Part shown: positions 1-8,554 of the stretch, in pieces
Layout of the letters: each line of letters starts with the position of its first letter
How positions within the stretch are numbered: the stretch's first letter is position 1
Origin: Curtobacterium sp. MCBA15_001
GTDB lineage: Bacteria; Actinomycetota; Actinomycetes; Actinomycetales; Microbacteriaceae
Direction: 5' to 3'
Assembly (NCBI RefSeq): GCF_001864835.1
Contig: NZ_MJGI01000023.1
Coordinates: forward strand, 93,550-157,549
DNA length: 64,000 nucleotides
Made by a program: the position numbers and the translations under genes
Notes under the pieces: model-generated
Databases searched by the model: none
What the model was told of the DNA's origin: nothing
What the model saw: the letters and a program-made list of their open reading frames with translations, nothing else

Positions 1-37
1 CCGGAACGTCCGGAACGTCCCGACGCCGACCAGCCGC

Positions 38-1669
38 CTACAACCAGCTCGGCAGCCAGTAGTGCGACCGGATGAAGTCCCACGGCACCTGCATCGCCGA
101 CCACATCGGGTACCAGTACGCCGAGGCCAGCACCACCACGCCGAGGTACACGCCGATCCACACGATCGCGCGGGTCCGTCGGGGGCGGGGATCGTCGCGT
201 GACCCGAGCAGCAGCCCCACCGCGGCGGCCAGCGCCATCACCATGAAGGGCTCGAAGGCGATCGTGTAGAACTGGAACACCGTCCGGTCGACGTACAGCA
301 GCCACGGCAGGTACCCCGCCGCGACGCCCATCACGACGAAGCCGTACTCCCACTTCCGCCGGGTGACGAACAGCACGAGCAGTGCCACCACCGCGGCGAC
401 GGCCGGGTACCAGATGAACGGGTTCGCGACCCCGGTGATCGCCGCGCCGCAGCGGTCGACCATGCACCCGTCCTGTCCGGCGTTCGTCCCCACGTAGTAC
501 ATCGACGTCGGGCGCTGCATGAACAGCCACAGCAACGGGTTCGCCTGGTACGCGTGCGGGGTGTGCAGGCCGATGTTGAAGCCGTAGATCTCCGACTGGT
601 AGTGCCACCAGTTCTGCAGGCTGTCCGGCACCCAGGCGAGGACGCCGGTCAAGCGGTGCCCGCCCGAGGCGAGCCAGTTCCGGTCCCAGCCGTCCTTCGA
701 CAGGAACCAGCCGGTCCACGACACGACGTAGGTCACCGCGGCGATCGGCACCGTGAGCAGGAAGGTGACGGGTGCCTGCTGCAGGACCGCGCTCGAGGAC
801 CAGAACTCGATCCCCGCTCGGCGACGCAGCATCATGTCGCTCAGCACGGAGTACACGGCGAAGAAGGCCAGGAAGTACATCCCGGTCCACTTCGTGCTCG
901 TCGCGAGTCCCATCGCGAGCCCCATCGCCAACAGCCACGGCCGCCACCACAGGACGGGGCCCCACAGCGTGGCGCGTCCGGCGGCAGCGCGCGCAGCCAC
1001 CCAGGCGTCGAGACGTCGTTCGGTCCAGCGCCGGTCGAGCAACAGTGCGCCGAAGCCGAGCAGCACGAAGAACGTCACGATCCCGTCGAGCAGGGTCACC
1101 CGCGACATCACGATCGCCTGCCCGTCGAGGGCCATGAACCCGCCCGCGAGCGTCCCGATCAACGTCGACCGGAACAGCGAGCGGGCGATGACCGCGACCA
1201 GGAACACCGTGGCGATCCCGAGCACTGCGACCGCGAAGCGCCAGCCGAACGCGTTGTCCGGCCCGAACAGCAGCATCCCCAGCCCGATCAGGTACTTGCC
1301 GAGCGGCGGGTGCGCGATGAACTCGGCGGCACTCGTGAACAGGTTCGTCTGCCCGTCCGCGAAGCGTTGGTCGGTCGTCGGGGCCGAGCTGTCGGACGGG
1401 TTCGCCGGCCACGTGCCCTCGTAGCCCAGGTGGACGATCGACCAGCCGTCCTTGACGTAGTACGTCTCGTCGAACACGAGCGAGTGCGGCCGGCCCAGGT
1501 CGATCAGCCGCAGCAACGCGCCGATGACGGTGACCGCGATCGGGCCTCCCCAGCGCCAGGCGGCGAACCGCCAGGAGACCGACAGGAACCGCGCCCACCA
1601 GTCGTCCAGGCGCGAGCCACGGGGCGCTGCGGGCGCAGTGTCGAGCGTCTCAGCCAGGTCCGTGGTCAC
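38..1669 (-). CDS. Dolichyl-phosphate-mannose--protein mannosyltransferase (GT39/PMT)
   Basis: A polytopic GT-C enzyme of about 543 residues that moves mannose from polyprenyl-phosphate-mannose to Ser/Thr of secreted proteins at the cytoplasmic membrane. The diagnostic Asp-Glu pair lies in FDETYYVKD near residue 67, in the first extracytoplasmic loop; roughly ten hydrophobic segments follow, and the conserved HPPLGKYLIGLG stretch is present. An ATG at 1678 is possible, but it overlaps the TAGGAT -10 box, so the GTG at 1669 is preferred. It is divergent from rsmI, as in mycobacteria (pmt next to rsmI). Confidence 0.9.
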   Translation of the reverse strand: MTTDLAETLDTAPAAPRGSRLDDWWARFLSVSWRFAAWRWGGPIAVTVIGALLRLIDLGRPHSLVFDETYYVKDGWSIVHLGYEGTWPANPSDSSAPTTDQRFADGQTNLFTSAAEFIAHPPLGKYLIGLGMLLFGPDNAFGWRFAVAVLGIATVFLVAVIARSLFRSTLIGTLAGGFMALDGQAIVMSRVTLLDGIVTFFVLLGFGALLLDRRWTERRLDAWVAARAAAGRATLWGPVLWWRPWLLAMGLAMGLATSTKWTGMYFLAFFAVYSVLSDMMLRRRAGIEFWSSSAVLQQAPVTFLLTVPIAAVTYVVSWTGWFLSKDGWDRNWLASGGHRLTGVLAWVPDSLQNWWHYQSEIYGFNIGLHTPHAYQANPLLWLFMQRPTSMYYVGTNAGQDGCMVDRCGAAITGVANPFIWYPAVAAVVALLVLFVTRRKWEYGFVVMGVAAGYLPWLLYVDRTVFQFYTIAFEPFMVMALAAAVGLLLGSRDDPRPRRTRAIVWIGVYLGVVVLASAYWYPMWSAMQVPWDFIRSHYWLPSWL

Positions 1670-1676
1670 CCGCAGC

Positions 1677-1682
1677 ATCCTA
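1677..1682 (-). promoter_or_regulatory. -10 box TAGGAT, leaderless PMT promoter
   Basis: TAGGAT on the minus strand ends 7 nt before the GTG at 1669, so transcription should begin at or next to the start codon. It overlaps the alternative ATG at 1678, which argues against that start. Confidence 0.55.
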
Positions 1683-1710
1683 CGGATGCCGCACACGGGT
1701 CGGCTGCGAC

Positions 1711-1716
1711 CACAAT
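1711..1716 (+). promoter_or_regulatory. -10-like CACAAT upstream of rsmI
   Basis: CACAAT ends 7 nt before the GTG at 1724 and overlaps the alternative ATG at 1715. It fits the leaderless pattern of this window but is weaker than the TAGGAT boxes. Confidence 0.4.
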
Positions 1717-1723
1717 GGTCCCC

Positions 1724-2545
1724 GTGATCGTCCTCGCAGCAACCCCCATCGGCAACCTCGGCGACGCGTCGCGCCGGTTGGTCGAGACCCTGTCGAACGC
1801 GACCGTCGTGGCAGCGGAGGACACCCGGACCGCCATCCACCTCATGCGCGCACTGGGGATCGAGAACCGCCCGCGCCTCATCGCGCTGCACGAGCACAAC
1901 GAGCGGGCGAAGGCAGCAGAGGTCGTCGAGCTCGCGCGGGACCAGGACGTCATCGTGCTCACGGACGCCGGGATGCCGGCGATCAGCGACCCCGGGTTCC
2001 CCCTGGTCGAGGCTGCGGCTGCCGCCGGTGTGACCGTCACCGCGCTGCCCGGCCCGTCCGCGGTCCTCATGGCGCTCGCCGTCTCCGGGCTCCCGACGGA
2101 CCGGTTCACCTTCGAGGGGTTCCCGACGCGCAAGCCGGGGGAGCGTCGGCGCGCGTTCGAGGCGCTCGCGGGGGAGCAGCGCACGATGGTCTTCTTCGAG
2201 TCGCCGCATCGGCTCGGTGACACGCTCGCGGACATGGCCGCCGGGTTCGGCGGTTCGCGCCGCGCTGCAGTCTGCCGTGAGCTCACGAAGCTCTACGAGG
2301 AGGTCGAGCGTGGTCCGCTCGACGCGCTGGTCGAGTGGGCCGCCGACGGGGTGCGCGGTGAGATCTGCATCGTCGTGGCGGGCGCGTCCGGCTCCGTCGA
2401 CGAGGTCTCGCTCGAGGACGGCGTCCGCCTCGTCCTCGAGCGGGTCGCCGCCGGCACGCGGATGAAGGAGGCGTCGGCCGCCGTCGCGGACGCGACCGGG
2501 CTGTCGAAGCGGGACCTGTACGAAGGCGCGCTCGCGGCGCGGTAG
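1724..2545 (+). CDS. rsmI: 16S rRNA (cytidine(1402)-2'-O)-methyltransferase RsmI
   Basis: Methylates the 2'-O of C1402 in the decoding centre of 16S rRNA, using SAM. The 273-residue product starts with the family hallmark VLAATPIGNLGD, has the AEDTR motif and the GPSAVLMALAVSGLP substrate/SAM region, and has normal length. GTG 1724 gives the usual short N-terminus (VIVLAATP); ATG 1715 would add three residues and overlaps the -10 box. It is single-copy housekeeping, divergent from PMT, and followed by a hairpin before metG. Confidence 0.93.
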   Translation: MIVLAATPIGNLGDASRRLVETLSNATVVAAEDTRTAIHLMRALGIENRPRLIALHEHNERAKAAEVVELARDQDVIVLTDAGMPAISDPGFPLVEAAAAAGVTVTALPGPSAVLMALAVSGLPTDRFTFEGFPTRKPGERRRAFEALAGEQRTMVFFESPHRLGDTLADMAAGFGGSRRAAVCRELTKLYEEVERGPLDALVEWAADGVRGEICIVVAGASGSVDEVSLEDGVRLVLERVAAGTRMKEASAAVADATGLSKRDLYEGALAAR

Positions 2546-2562
2546 TCAGCACCACCACCGGT

Positions 2563-2598
2563 CGGGAGGCCCGGTGCGGGCCCGCCCCGCTCCTCCCG
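2563..2598 (+). terminator. Inverted repeat/terminator, GGGAGGCCCG family
   Basis: CGGGAGG (2563-2569) pairs with CCTCCCG (2592-2598) around an internal palindrome GCGGGCCCGC (2576-2585). It lies 17 nt after the rsmI stop and is a member of the repeat family found throughout the window. There is no U-tract. Confidence 0.55.
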
Positions 2599-2653
2599 TC
2601 ACGAGTTCTCCACAGGCGGCCGCCGGCCGCGTCACGGGGGAGGCCTGCGCCCG

Positions 2654-2659
2654 TAGGAT
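2654..2659 (+). promoter_or_regulatory. -10 box TAGGAT, leaderless metG promoter
   Basis: TAGGAT ends 7 nt before the metG ATG at 2667. There is no Shine-Dalgarno sequence between, which suggests a leaderless transcript. Confidence 0.55.
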
Positions 2660-2666
2660 GGTCCGC

Positions 2667-4244
2667 ATGTCCGACGGCTCCTCGTTCAGCATCACCACGC
2701 CGATCTTCTACGTGAACGACGTGCCCCACATCGGGCACGCGTACACCGAGGTCGCAGCGGACGTCCTCGCGCGCTGGCACCGGCAGCGCGGCGACGACAC
2801 CTGGCTGCTCACCGGCACCGACGAGCACGGGCAGAAGATCCTGCGCACGGCCAGCGCGAACGACGTCTCCCCGCAGGAGTGGGCCGACCGGCTGGTGAAC
2901 GACGCGTGGAAGCCGTTGCTCGACACGGTCGACGTCGCCAACGACGACTTCATCCGCACCACGGACGCCCGCCACGAGCGCGGCGTGACGGCCTTCCTGC
3001 AGAAGCTGTACGACGACGGCTACATCTACGCCGGCGAGTTCGAGGGCTTCTACTGCGTGGGGTGTGAGGAGTACAAGCAGCCGAGCGACCTGGTCGCGGG
3101 CACCGGCGCGTACGAGGGGCAGCAGGTCTGCGCGATCCACTCGATCCCGGTCGAGGTCCTGTCCGAGCGCAACTACTTCTTCCGGATGTCCGACTTCGAG
3201 CAGCCGCTGCTCGACCTGTACGAGTCGAACCCCGAGTTCATCCAGCCGGACAGCGTCCGCAACGAGATCGTCTCCTTCGTCAAGCAGGGGCTGCGTGACC
3301 TGTCGATCTCGCGGTCGAGCTTCGACTGGGGCATCCCGATCCCGTGGGACAAGGACCACGTGCTGTACGTGTGGTTCGACGCGCTGCTCAACTACGTCAC
3401 CGCGCTCGGCTACGGGTCCGACGACGACGAAGCCTTCCGTCGCCTCTGGCCGAGCGTGCACGTCGTCGGCAAGGACATCGCCCGGTTCCACGCGGTGATC
3501 TGGCCGGCGATGCTGATGGCTGCCGGACTGCCCGTGCCGAAGCGCGTGTTCGGGCACGGCTGGCTGCTCGTCGGCGGCGAGAAGATGTCGAAGTCCAAAC
3601 TGACCGGCATCGCGCCGTCGGAGATCACCGACACGTTCGGCTCCGACGCCTTCCGCTACTACTTCCTCCGCGCCATCACCTTCGGGCAGGACGGCAACTT
3701 CTCGTGGGAGGACATCTCGGCGCGCTACCAGGCCGAGCTCGCGAACGGCTTCGGCAACCTGGCTTCCCGACTCCTGGCCATGATCGAGAAGTACTTCGGT
3801 GGCACGGTCCCGGCCCGCGGTGACCTGTCCGCGTCGGACCGGGCGATCGACGCCCTGGCGCAGAGCGTCACCGAGCGCGCGGACGCGGCGATCGCCGGGT
3901 TCGCCCCGCACGACGCCATCACCACCACGTGGGAACTCGTCGACGCGTTGAACGGGTACATCACCGAGCAGCAGCCGTGGGCCCTCGCCAAGGACGACGC
4001 GCAGCGCGAGCGTCTCGGCACCGTGCTGGCGACGGCGCTCCGTGGCCTCGGGACCGTCGCGGTGCTCGTCTCGCCGGTGATGCCGAAGGCCACCGAGAAG
4101 CTCTGGGCCGCCATCGGCGCCGGCGGGTCCATCGCCGAGCAGCGGGTCGACCGCGCTTGGGAGTGGCAGGGCGCGTCCGCGGTGACGCAGCTCGAGTCCG
4201 GGCTGTTCCCGCGCATCGAGCAGGCCGAGCAGGGCGCAGCGTGA
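2667..4244 (+). CDS. metG: Methionyl-tRNA synthetase MetG
   Basis: Charges tRNA-Met with methionine in the cytosol. The 525-residue class I enzyme shows the HIGH signature (PHIGHAY, about residues 19-25), GTDEHGQK, the connective-peptide cysteines in YCVGCEEYK (C130, C133) and KMSKS at 306-310. The length matches short actinobacterial MetRS without a C-terminal dimerisation domain. ATG 2667 is chosen because MSDGSSFSITTPIFYVND gives the normal N-terminus. It leads the operon metG-tatD-rsmA, with tatD overlapping by GTGA. Confidence 0.96.
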   Translation: MSDGSSFSITTPIFYVNDVPHIGHAYTEVAADVLARWHRQRGDDTWLLTGTDEHGQKILRTASANDVSPQEWADRLVNDAWKPLLDTVDVANDDFIRTTDARHERGVTAFLQKLYDDGYIYAGEFEGFYCVGCEEYKQPSDLVAGTGAYEGQQVCAIHSIPVEVLSERNYFFRMSDFEQPLLDLYESNPEFIQPDSVRNEIVSFVKQGLRDLSISRSSFDWGIPIPWDKDHVLYVWFDALLNYVTALGYGSDDDEAFRRLWPSVHVVGKDIARFHAVIWPAMLMAAGLPVPKRVFGHGWLLVGGEKMSKSKLTGIAPSEITDTFGSDAFRYYFLRAITFGQDGNFSWEDISARYQAELANGFGNLASRLLAMIEKYFGGTVPARGDLSASDRAIDALAQSVTERADAAIAGFAPHDAITTTWELVDALNGYITEQQPWALAKDDAQRERLGTVLATALRGLGTVAVLVSPVMPKATEKLWAAIGAGGSIAEQRVDRAWEWQGASAVTQLESGLFPRIEQAEQGAA

Positions 4245-5155
4245 CCGACGCCCACCTGCGGTCCCGCGGCGACGGCGCCGAGGGCTCCAAGCGCGACCTG
4301 TCGTACCCGCCGCTGCCCCAGCCGCTCGTGGTCCCCGTGTACGACAACCACACGCACATGGAGATCGCGGACGGCGGACCCGAGGGCGCGCTCGACTGGC
4401 GCGAGCACCTCGACCGGGCGTCGAGCGTCGGCGTGCGCGGCGTCGTGCAGGTCGGCACCGACCTGGCGACCTCGCAGTGGTCGGCCGAGATCGCAGCACG
4501 CGAGCCGCGCGTCCTCGCCGCCGTGGCGCTGCACCCGAACGAAGCACCCGTGCTCCACGAACAGGGCCTGCTCGACGAGCACCTGGCGGGCATCGAAGCG
4601 CTGGCCGCCCTGCCGCGGGTCCGCGCGATCGGCGAGACCGGCCTCGACTTCTTCCGGACCGGGGAGTCCGGCCGCGATGCCCAGATCCGCTCGTTCGAGG
4701 AGCACATCCGCATCGCGAAGGAACACGACCTCGCACTGACCATCCATGACCGCGACGCGCACGACGCCGTGGTGCAGGTGTTGGACCGGGTCGGTGCTCC
4801 GGAGAAGACGGTGTTCCACTGCTTCTCCGGCGGCCGTGACCTGGCACGCCTGTGCGCCGAGCGGGGCTGGTACATGTCGTTCGCCGGCACCGTGACGTTC
4901 AAGAACGCGCAGTCGCTGCGGGACGCCCTGATCACCGCCCCGCGCCACCTGATCATGATCGAGACCGACGCGCCCTACCTGACGCCGACGCCGTTCCGCG
5001 GTCGGCCGAACGCGCCGTACCTGATCCCGCTCACCCTGCGCTCGATGGCCGAGACGATCGGGACCGACCCGTCGATGCTCGCGGCGCAGATCGCGTCCAA
5101 CACCGAACTGGTGTACGGCGCGTGGGACGCCGAGCCGATCTCGGTCGAGCAGTGA
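4241..5155 (+). CDS. tatD: TatD family metal-dependent hydrolase
   Basis: A metal-dependent deoxyribonuclease of the amidohydrolase-like TIM-barrel family, 304 residues. Metal ligands are visible: HTH at residues 37-39, the Glu of IGETGLDFF, LTIHDRDAHD, FHCFSGG and IETDAPYLTP. The N-terminus has about 30 extra residues compared with E. coli TatD, common in actinobacteria. GTG 4241 overlaps the metG stop, indicating coupled translation. The metG-tatD-(rpfB)-rsmA-ispE order is known from mycobacteria; no rpfB is present here. Confidence 0.92.
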   Translation: MTDAHLRSRGDGAEGSKRDLSYPPLPQPLVVPVYDNHTHMEIADGGPEGALDWREHLDRASSVGVRGVVQVGTDLATSQWSAEIAAREPRVLAAVALHPNEAPVLHEQGLLDEHLAGIEALAALPRVRAIGETGLDFFRTGESGRDAQIRSFEEHIRIAKEHDLALTIHDRDAHDAVVQVLDRVGAPEKTVFHCFSGGRDLARLCAERGWYMSFAGTVTFKNAQSLRDALITAPRHLIMIETDAPYLTPTPFRGRPNAPYLIPLTLRSMAETIGTDPSMLAAQIASNTELVYGAWDAEPISVEQ

Positions 5156-6003
5156 GCGCGCTCCTCGGGCCCGCCGAGATCCGGCAGCTCGCATCGCAGC
5201 TCGACGTCACGCCCACCAAGAAGCTCGGCCAGAACTTCGTGCACGACGCCAACACCGTGCGCCGCATCGTCGTCGCCGGTGGGGTCAGCGCCGAGTCCCG
5301 CGTGCTCGAGGTCGGTCCGGGCCTGGGGTCCCTGACACTCGGGCTGACCGAGACCGGCGCTGCCGTCACCGCCGTGGAGATCGACGCCCGGCTGGCCGCA
5401 CAGCTCCCCACGACGGTGTCGACCATGCAGCCCTCGGCGCAGCTGACGGTGGTGCACCAGGACGCGCTCACGGTCACTGCGGACGACCTGCCCGTCGCCC
5501 CGACGCACCTCGTCGCGAACCTGCCGTACAACATCTCCGTACCCGTGCTCCTGCACCTGCTTGCCACGTTCCCCTCGATCGAGCGCTCGCTCGTCATGGT
5601 GCAGGCCGAGGTCGGGTACCGGCTCGCCGCCGATCCGGGCAGCAAGGTCTACGGGTCGCCGAGCGTCAAGGCCGCCTGGTACGGCTCGTGGCGGATCGCC
5701 GGTCAGGTCTCGCGGCAGGTCTTCTGGCCGGTGCCCAACGTCGACAGTGTCCTGGTGGGCTTCCAGCGACACGACCCGCCCGGCGACGAGGTCTTGCGGT
5801 CGCGGGTGTTCACCCTGGTCGACGCCGCGTTCCAGCAGCGTCGGAAGATGCTCCGGCAGGCGTTGTCCGGCGTGCTCGGGGGGAGTGCGCACGCGTCCCA
5901 GGTCCTCGAGGCGTCGGGGATCGCACCGACGGCGCGGGGCGAGGAACTCGGCGTCGACGACTTCGTCCGGCTCGGGCGCACAGTCCTCGCCGCCGCAGGC
6001 TGA
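5152..6003 (+). CDS. rsmA: 16S rRNA dimethyladenosine transferase RsmA (KsgA)
   Basis: Dimethylates A1518/A1519 of 16S rRNA. The 283-residue product contains KKLGQNFVHD (residues 23-32), the SAM-binding VLEVGPGLGSLT (51-62) and the catalytic motif NLPYN (123-127). GTG 5152 overlaps the tatD stop (GTGA). The last codons merge into a short tandem repeat that continues past the stop. In many actinobacteria ispE follows directly; here it is 6 kb away. Confidence 0.95.
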   Translation: MSALLGPAEIRQLASQLDVTPTKKLGQNFVHDANTVRRIVVAGGVSAESRVLEVGPGLGSLTLGLTETGAAVTAVEIDARLAAQLPTTVSTMQPSAQLTVVHQDALTVTADDLPVAPTHLVANLPYNISVPVLLHLLATFPSIERSLVMVQAEVGYRLAADPGSKVYGSPSVKAAWYGSWRIAGQVSRQVFWPVPNVDSVLVGFQRHDPPGDEVLRSRVFTLVDAAFQQRRKMLRQALSGVLGGSAHASQVLEASGIAPTARGEELGVDDFVRLGRTVLAAAG

Positions 6004-6049
6004 CCCCGCTGCGGGTTGACCCCGCCGTGGGCTGAACCTGCTGCGGGCC
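5992..6049 (+). repeat. 16-nt tandem repeat spanning the rsmA stop codon
   Basis: Three full units and one partial unit of GCYGCRGGYTGACCCC, at 5992, 6008, 6024 and 6040-6049. The first copy encodes the last residues of RsmA and its TGA; the later copies are diverged and non-coding. This looks like local tandem duplication of the gene end. Confidence 0.7.
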
Positions 6050-6057
6050 AACGCCCG

Positions 6058-6729
6058 TCAGGGTCCCGTCCGGGCTCGGTCGTCCGCGGGACGGTCGTCG
6101 TCCAGGAAGTGCATCCGTTCGATCGCGCTGACGGCCGCGTCGGGCAGCCCGTCGTCGACCGCACGCCGCAACGCCGTGTTCGCCTGGATGAGGTGCTCCC
6201 AGGGCACCTCCGACCGCCCCGACGCCAAGCGGACGCGGTACGACAGCCCGTCCATGACCTGGTGCGCCCGACCACGCAGAACCGGGTTCGGAGTGAGCTC
6301 GGCCCAGCCGCGGTAGTACCCGGCCGCGACGCGGTCGATGGCCCGTCGGTCCTGGTGCTCGAGCCGGGCGAGTGTCTCGTCGATCATCGTGAGCGAGGTC
6401 GCCCGCGGACCCGCGAGCATCTGTCCGGCCGTGCGGACGATCCCGCGCATCAGGACGCCGAGGGTCTGCAGTGCGCAGAGCGCTCCGTCCGGCGCGGGAT
6501 CGACCACGCGGACCGCGCGGTTCGGCAGGACCTCGACCAGTCCGGCGTGTTCCAGGGCGTGGAGCGCTTCGCGCACCGGAGTCCGCGACACGCCGTAGAG
6601 CGCCAGGAGGTCTCGGTCGCGCAGCACCTCACCGGGTCGGAACCGCCCGCTCAGGATGGCTCTGCGGAGCCCCGCCTCCACCTCGTGGGAGAGCAGGATC
6701 CGGGTACTCGTGTCGTCGTCGTGTGCCAT
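6058..6729 (-). CDS. GntR family transcriptional regulator (FCD-like)
   Basis: A 223-residue DNA-binding regulator. An N-terminal winged HTH is seen at about residues 12-75 (LRRAILSGRFRPGEVLRDRD followed by YGVSRTPVREALHALE), and the all-helical C-terminal half suggests an FadR/FCD ligand domain. ATG 6729 is preceded by GGAAG in the right place. The gene lies downstream of the SDR gene on the same strand with 49 nt between, so they may be co-transcribed. Ligand unknown. Confidence 0.8.
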   Translation of the reverse strand: MAHDDDTSTRILLSHEVEAGLRRAILSGRFRPGEVLRDRDLLALYGVSRTPVREALHALEHAGLVEVLPNRAVRVVDPAPDGALCALQTLGVLMRGIVRTAGQMLAGPRATSLTMIDETLARLEHQDRRAIDRVAAGYYRGWAELTPNPVLRGRAHQVMDGLSYRVRLASGRSEVPWEHLIQANTALRRAVDDGLPDAAVSAIERMHFLDDDRPADDRARTGP

Positions 6730-6747
6730 CTCGCTTCCAGTCTGCAC

Positions 6748-6761
6748 GGAATGCGGAATAT
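6748..6761 (-). promoter_or_regulatory. Candidate GntR operator GGAATGCGGAATAT
   Basis: This 14-nt motif sits about 19 nt upstream of the GntR start. A near-identical motif (GGAATACGGAATGT) occurs at 51977-51990, upstream of the second GntR gene in the window. The role as an operator is inferred. Confidence 0.3.
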
Positions 6762-6778
6762 CAGCACCCGCTCCACTG

Positions 6779-7516
6779 CTAGCGCCCGGCGAGCCGCTCG
6801 ATGAGCTGCTGCTGCGTCCCGTCGCGCTCCGCCCACCGCAGCGGCAGCACGTTCTGCACGAGGACCTCCGGCCCGGCACCGGCGCGCAGGAGGGACACGA
6901 CCTCGTCGAGGAACGCCTCGAGGGGCATCCCGCCGAAGTCCACGCCGACACCCTGGATGTCCGTCGCGACGGCCGGTGGGGCGAGTTCCAGCACCTCGAC
7001 CGGGGAGCCGACGAGCTGCTGACGGAGGGACAGCGTGTACGAGTGCACCGCGGCCTTCATCGCGCTGTAGGTCGGGGTCGGAGCGAGCGGCGTGAACGCG
7101 AGGCCCGACGACACGGTCATGACGGTCGCGGCAGGCTGCTCGAGCAGGTGCGGCAGGAAGGCGTCGACCAGTCGGACCGTGCCCAGGAAGTTCGTCGTGA
7201 CCGTTGCCTCGGTGACGGCGAGGTGCTCGGACGACCGCAGGTCCTCCGGACGCATGATGCCCGACATCGTCACGATCGCGTCGAGCGACGGGTGCGATGC
7301 GATGACGGCCTCGGCGGCAGCGGTGATCGAGGCCGGGTCGTCCACGTCGATCTGGACGGTGTCGAAGCCGTGCTCGGCGGCCAGGGTGTCGAGCAGTGCG
7401 GCCCGGCGCCCGCCGATGACGACGGTGCTGCCGGCCTGCTGGAGTCGGAGCGCGAGGCCCAGGCCGATGCCCGAGGTCGCGCCGGAGATGAAGACGGTCG
7501 AGGTGGTGATGTCCAT
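6779..7516 (-). CDS. SDR family oxidoreductase (DltE-like)
   Basis: A 245-residue short-chain dehydrogenase/reductase with a Rossmann fold. The cofactor loop SGATSGIG is at residues 11-18 and the catalytic set is Ser136/137 with Tyr150-x3-Lys154 (TYSAMKAA). The missing Asp after the second strand (VIGGRR) suggests NADP(H). The substrate is not evident. It is divergent from the XRE regulator at 7619 with a palindromic operator between, so it is probably that regulator's target. Confidence 0.85.
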   Translation of the reverse strand: MDITTSTVFISGATSGIGLGLALRLQQAGSTVVIGGRRAALLDTLAAEHGFDTVQIDVDDPASITAAAEAVIASHPSLDAIVTMSGIMRPEDLRSSEHLAVTEATVTTNFLGTVRLVDAFLPHLLEQPAATVMTVSSGLAFTPLAPTPTYSAMKAAVHSYTLSLRQQLVGSPVEVLELAPPAVATDIQGVGVDFGGMPLEAFLDEVVSLLRAGAGPEVLVQNVLPLRWAERDGTQQQLIERLAGR

Positions 7517-7584
7517 GACGACGACGATCCGGCACCGCGGCAGGGGCAACCAGAGTGCGGACATCGGGGGACCGGCGGTCCCTG

Positions 7585-7608
7585 GCACGAGGGGCTCGTG
7601 CGCACGAG
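7585..7608. promoter_or_regulatory. Triple half-site operator GCACGAG/CTCGTGC/GCACGAG
   Basis: GCACGAG (7585-7591), CTCGTGC (7595-7601) and GCACGAG (7602-7608) form two overlapping inverted repeats, including a perfect 14-nt palindrome at 7595-7608. The array lies between the divergent SDR and XRE genes, ending 10 nt before the XRE ATG. Confidence 0.5.
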
Positions 7609-7618
7609 ACTGGACGGC

Positions 7619-8461
7619 ATGGACCGTCCTGCCCTCGCCGACTTCCTGCGCCGACGCCGCGAGGGCCTGCGCCCCGAGGACGTCGGGCTCGGCACCGGCG
7701 CGCGGCGTCGCACGCCCGGGCTCCGGCGCGAAGAGGTCGCGGCGCTCGCCGGGATGTCCGCGGACTACTACACACGACTCGAGCAGCAGCGCGGCCCGCA
7801 GCCGTCCGAGCAGATGGTGCAGGCGATCGCCCGGGCGCTCCGCTGCAGCCTGGACGAACGTGACCACCTGTTCCGCCTGGCCGGACACACTGCCCCGGCG
7901 CGGGTGTACCGGACGGACCACGTCGACCCCGCGATCCTCCGGGTGCTCGACCGGCTCGACGACACCCCCGCGATCGTGGTGAGCGACCTCGGCGAGACCC
8001 TCGTGGAGAACGCGCTCGCGGCGGCGTTGCTCGGCAGTACCGTCGGGCTCGCCGGCAACGAGCGCTACCAGCCGTGGCGGTGGTTCATGACCGCCGCCGA
8101 ACCGGCCCGCTACGCCCCCGAGCAGCACGACCGACTCGCGCGCGCCCAGGTCGCTGCGCTCCGTGCGGCGGTGGGTGCGGCCGGACCGGGGGACCGTCGG
8201 GCGATGCAGCTCATCGCGGAGCTCGAGGCGAACAGCGCGGACTTCGCAGCGCTGTGGTCGTTGCACGAGGTGGCCAGCCGGTGGGAGGACCGCAAGACCT
8301 TCGTGCACCCCGAACTCGGGCGCATCACCGTCGACTGCCAGGTGCTGCACACGACGAACCAGACCCAGGCGCTGCTGCTCTTCACGGCTCCGGCCGGCAG
8401 CGAGGACGCGCAGAAGCTCGACCTGCTCGCCGTCGTCGGGCGCCAGACCTTCGCCCGCTGA
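7619..8461 (+). CDS. XRE family regulator with MmyB-like ligand domain
   Basis: A 280-residue regulator. The N-terminal HTH_XRE domain is at about residues 5-75 (RRTPGLRREEVAALAGMSADYYTRLEQ, then PSEQMVQAIARAL), followed by a MmyB-like C-terminal domain ending in HPELGRITVDCQVL and DLLAVVG, typical of this actinobacterial family. Such regulators usually control a divergent SDR gene, as here. ATG 7619 is chosen; GTG 7598 would add seven residues but lies inside the operator. Confidence 0.88.
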   Translation: MDRPALADFLRRRREGLRPEDVGLGTGARRRTPGLRREEVAALAGMSADYYTRLEQQRGPQPSEQMVQAIARALRCSLDERDHLFRLAGHTAPARVYRTDHVDPAILRVLDRLDDTPAIVVSDLGETLVENALAAALLGSTVGLAGNERYQPWRWFMTAAEPARYAPEQHDRLARAQVAALRAAVGAAGPGDRRAMQLIAELEANSADFAALWSLHEVASRWEDRKTFVHPELGRITVDCQVLHTTNQTQALLLFTAPAGSEDAQKLDLLAVVGRQTFAR

Positions 8462-8542
8462 CCTCGCACACTGCGGGCAGCGCGGCAGCGCCCCACCAGC
8501 AACACCGCGTCACACTCCTGGCAGCCGCCGGGGCGCGGTGCC

Positions 8543-8548
8543 TAGGGT
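8543..8548 (+). promoter_or_regulatory. -10 box TAGGGT, leaderless ATP-grasp promoter
   Basis: TAGGGT ends 6 nt before the GTG at 8555, supporting both the start and a leaderless mRNA. Confidence 0.5.
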
Positions 8549-8554
8549 GGACGG

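Noticed and set aside
2283-5194. Very long minus-strand frames across metG and tatD
   Set aside because: They are Arg/Pro-rich shadows caused by high GC at third positions; the plus-strand genes have clear family motifs.
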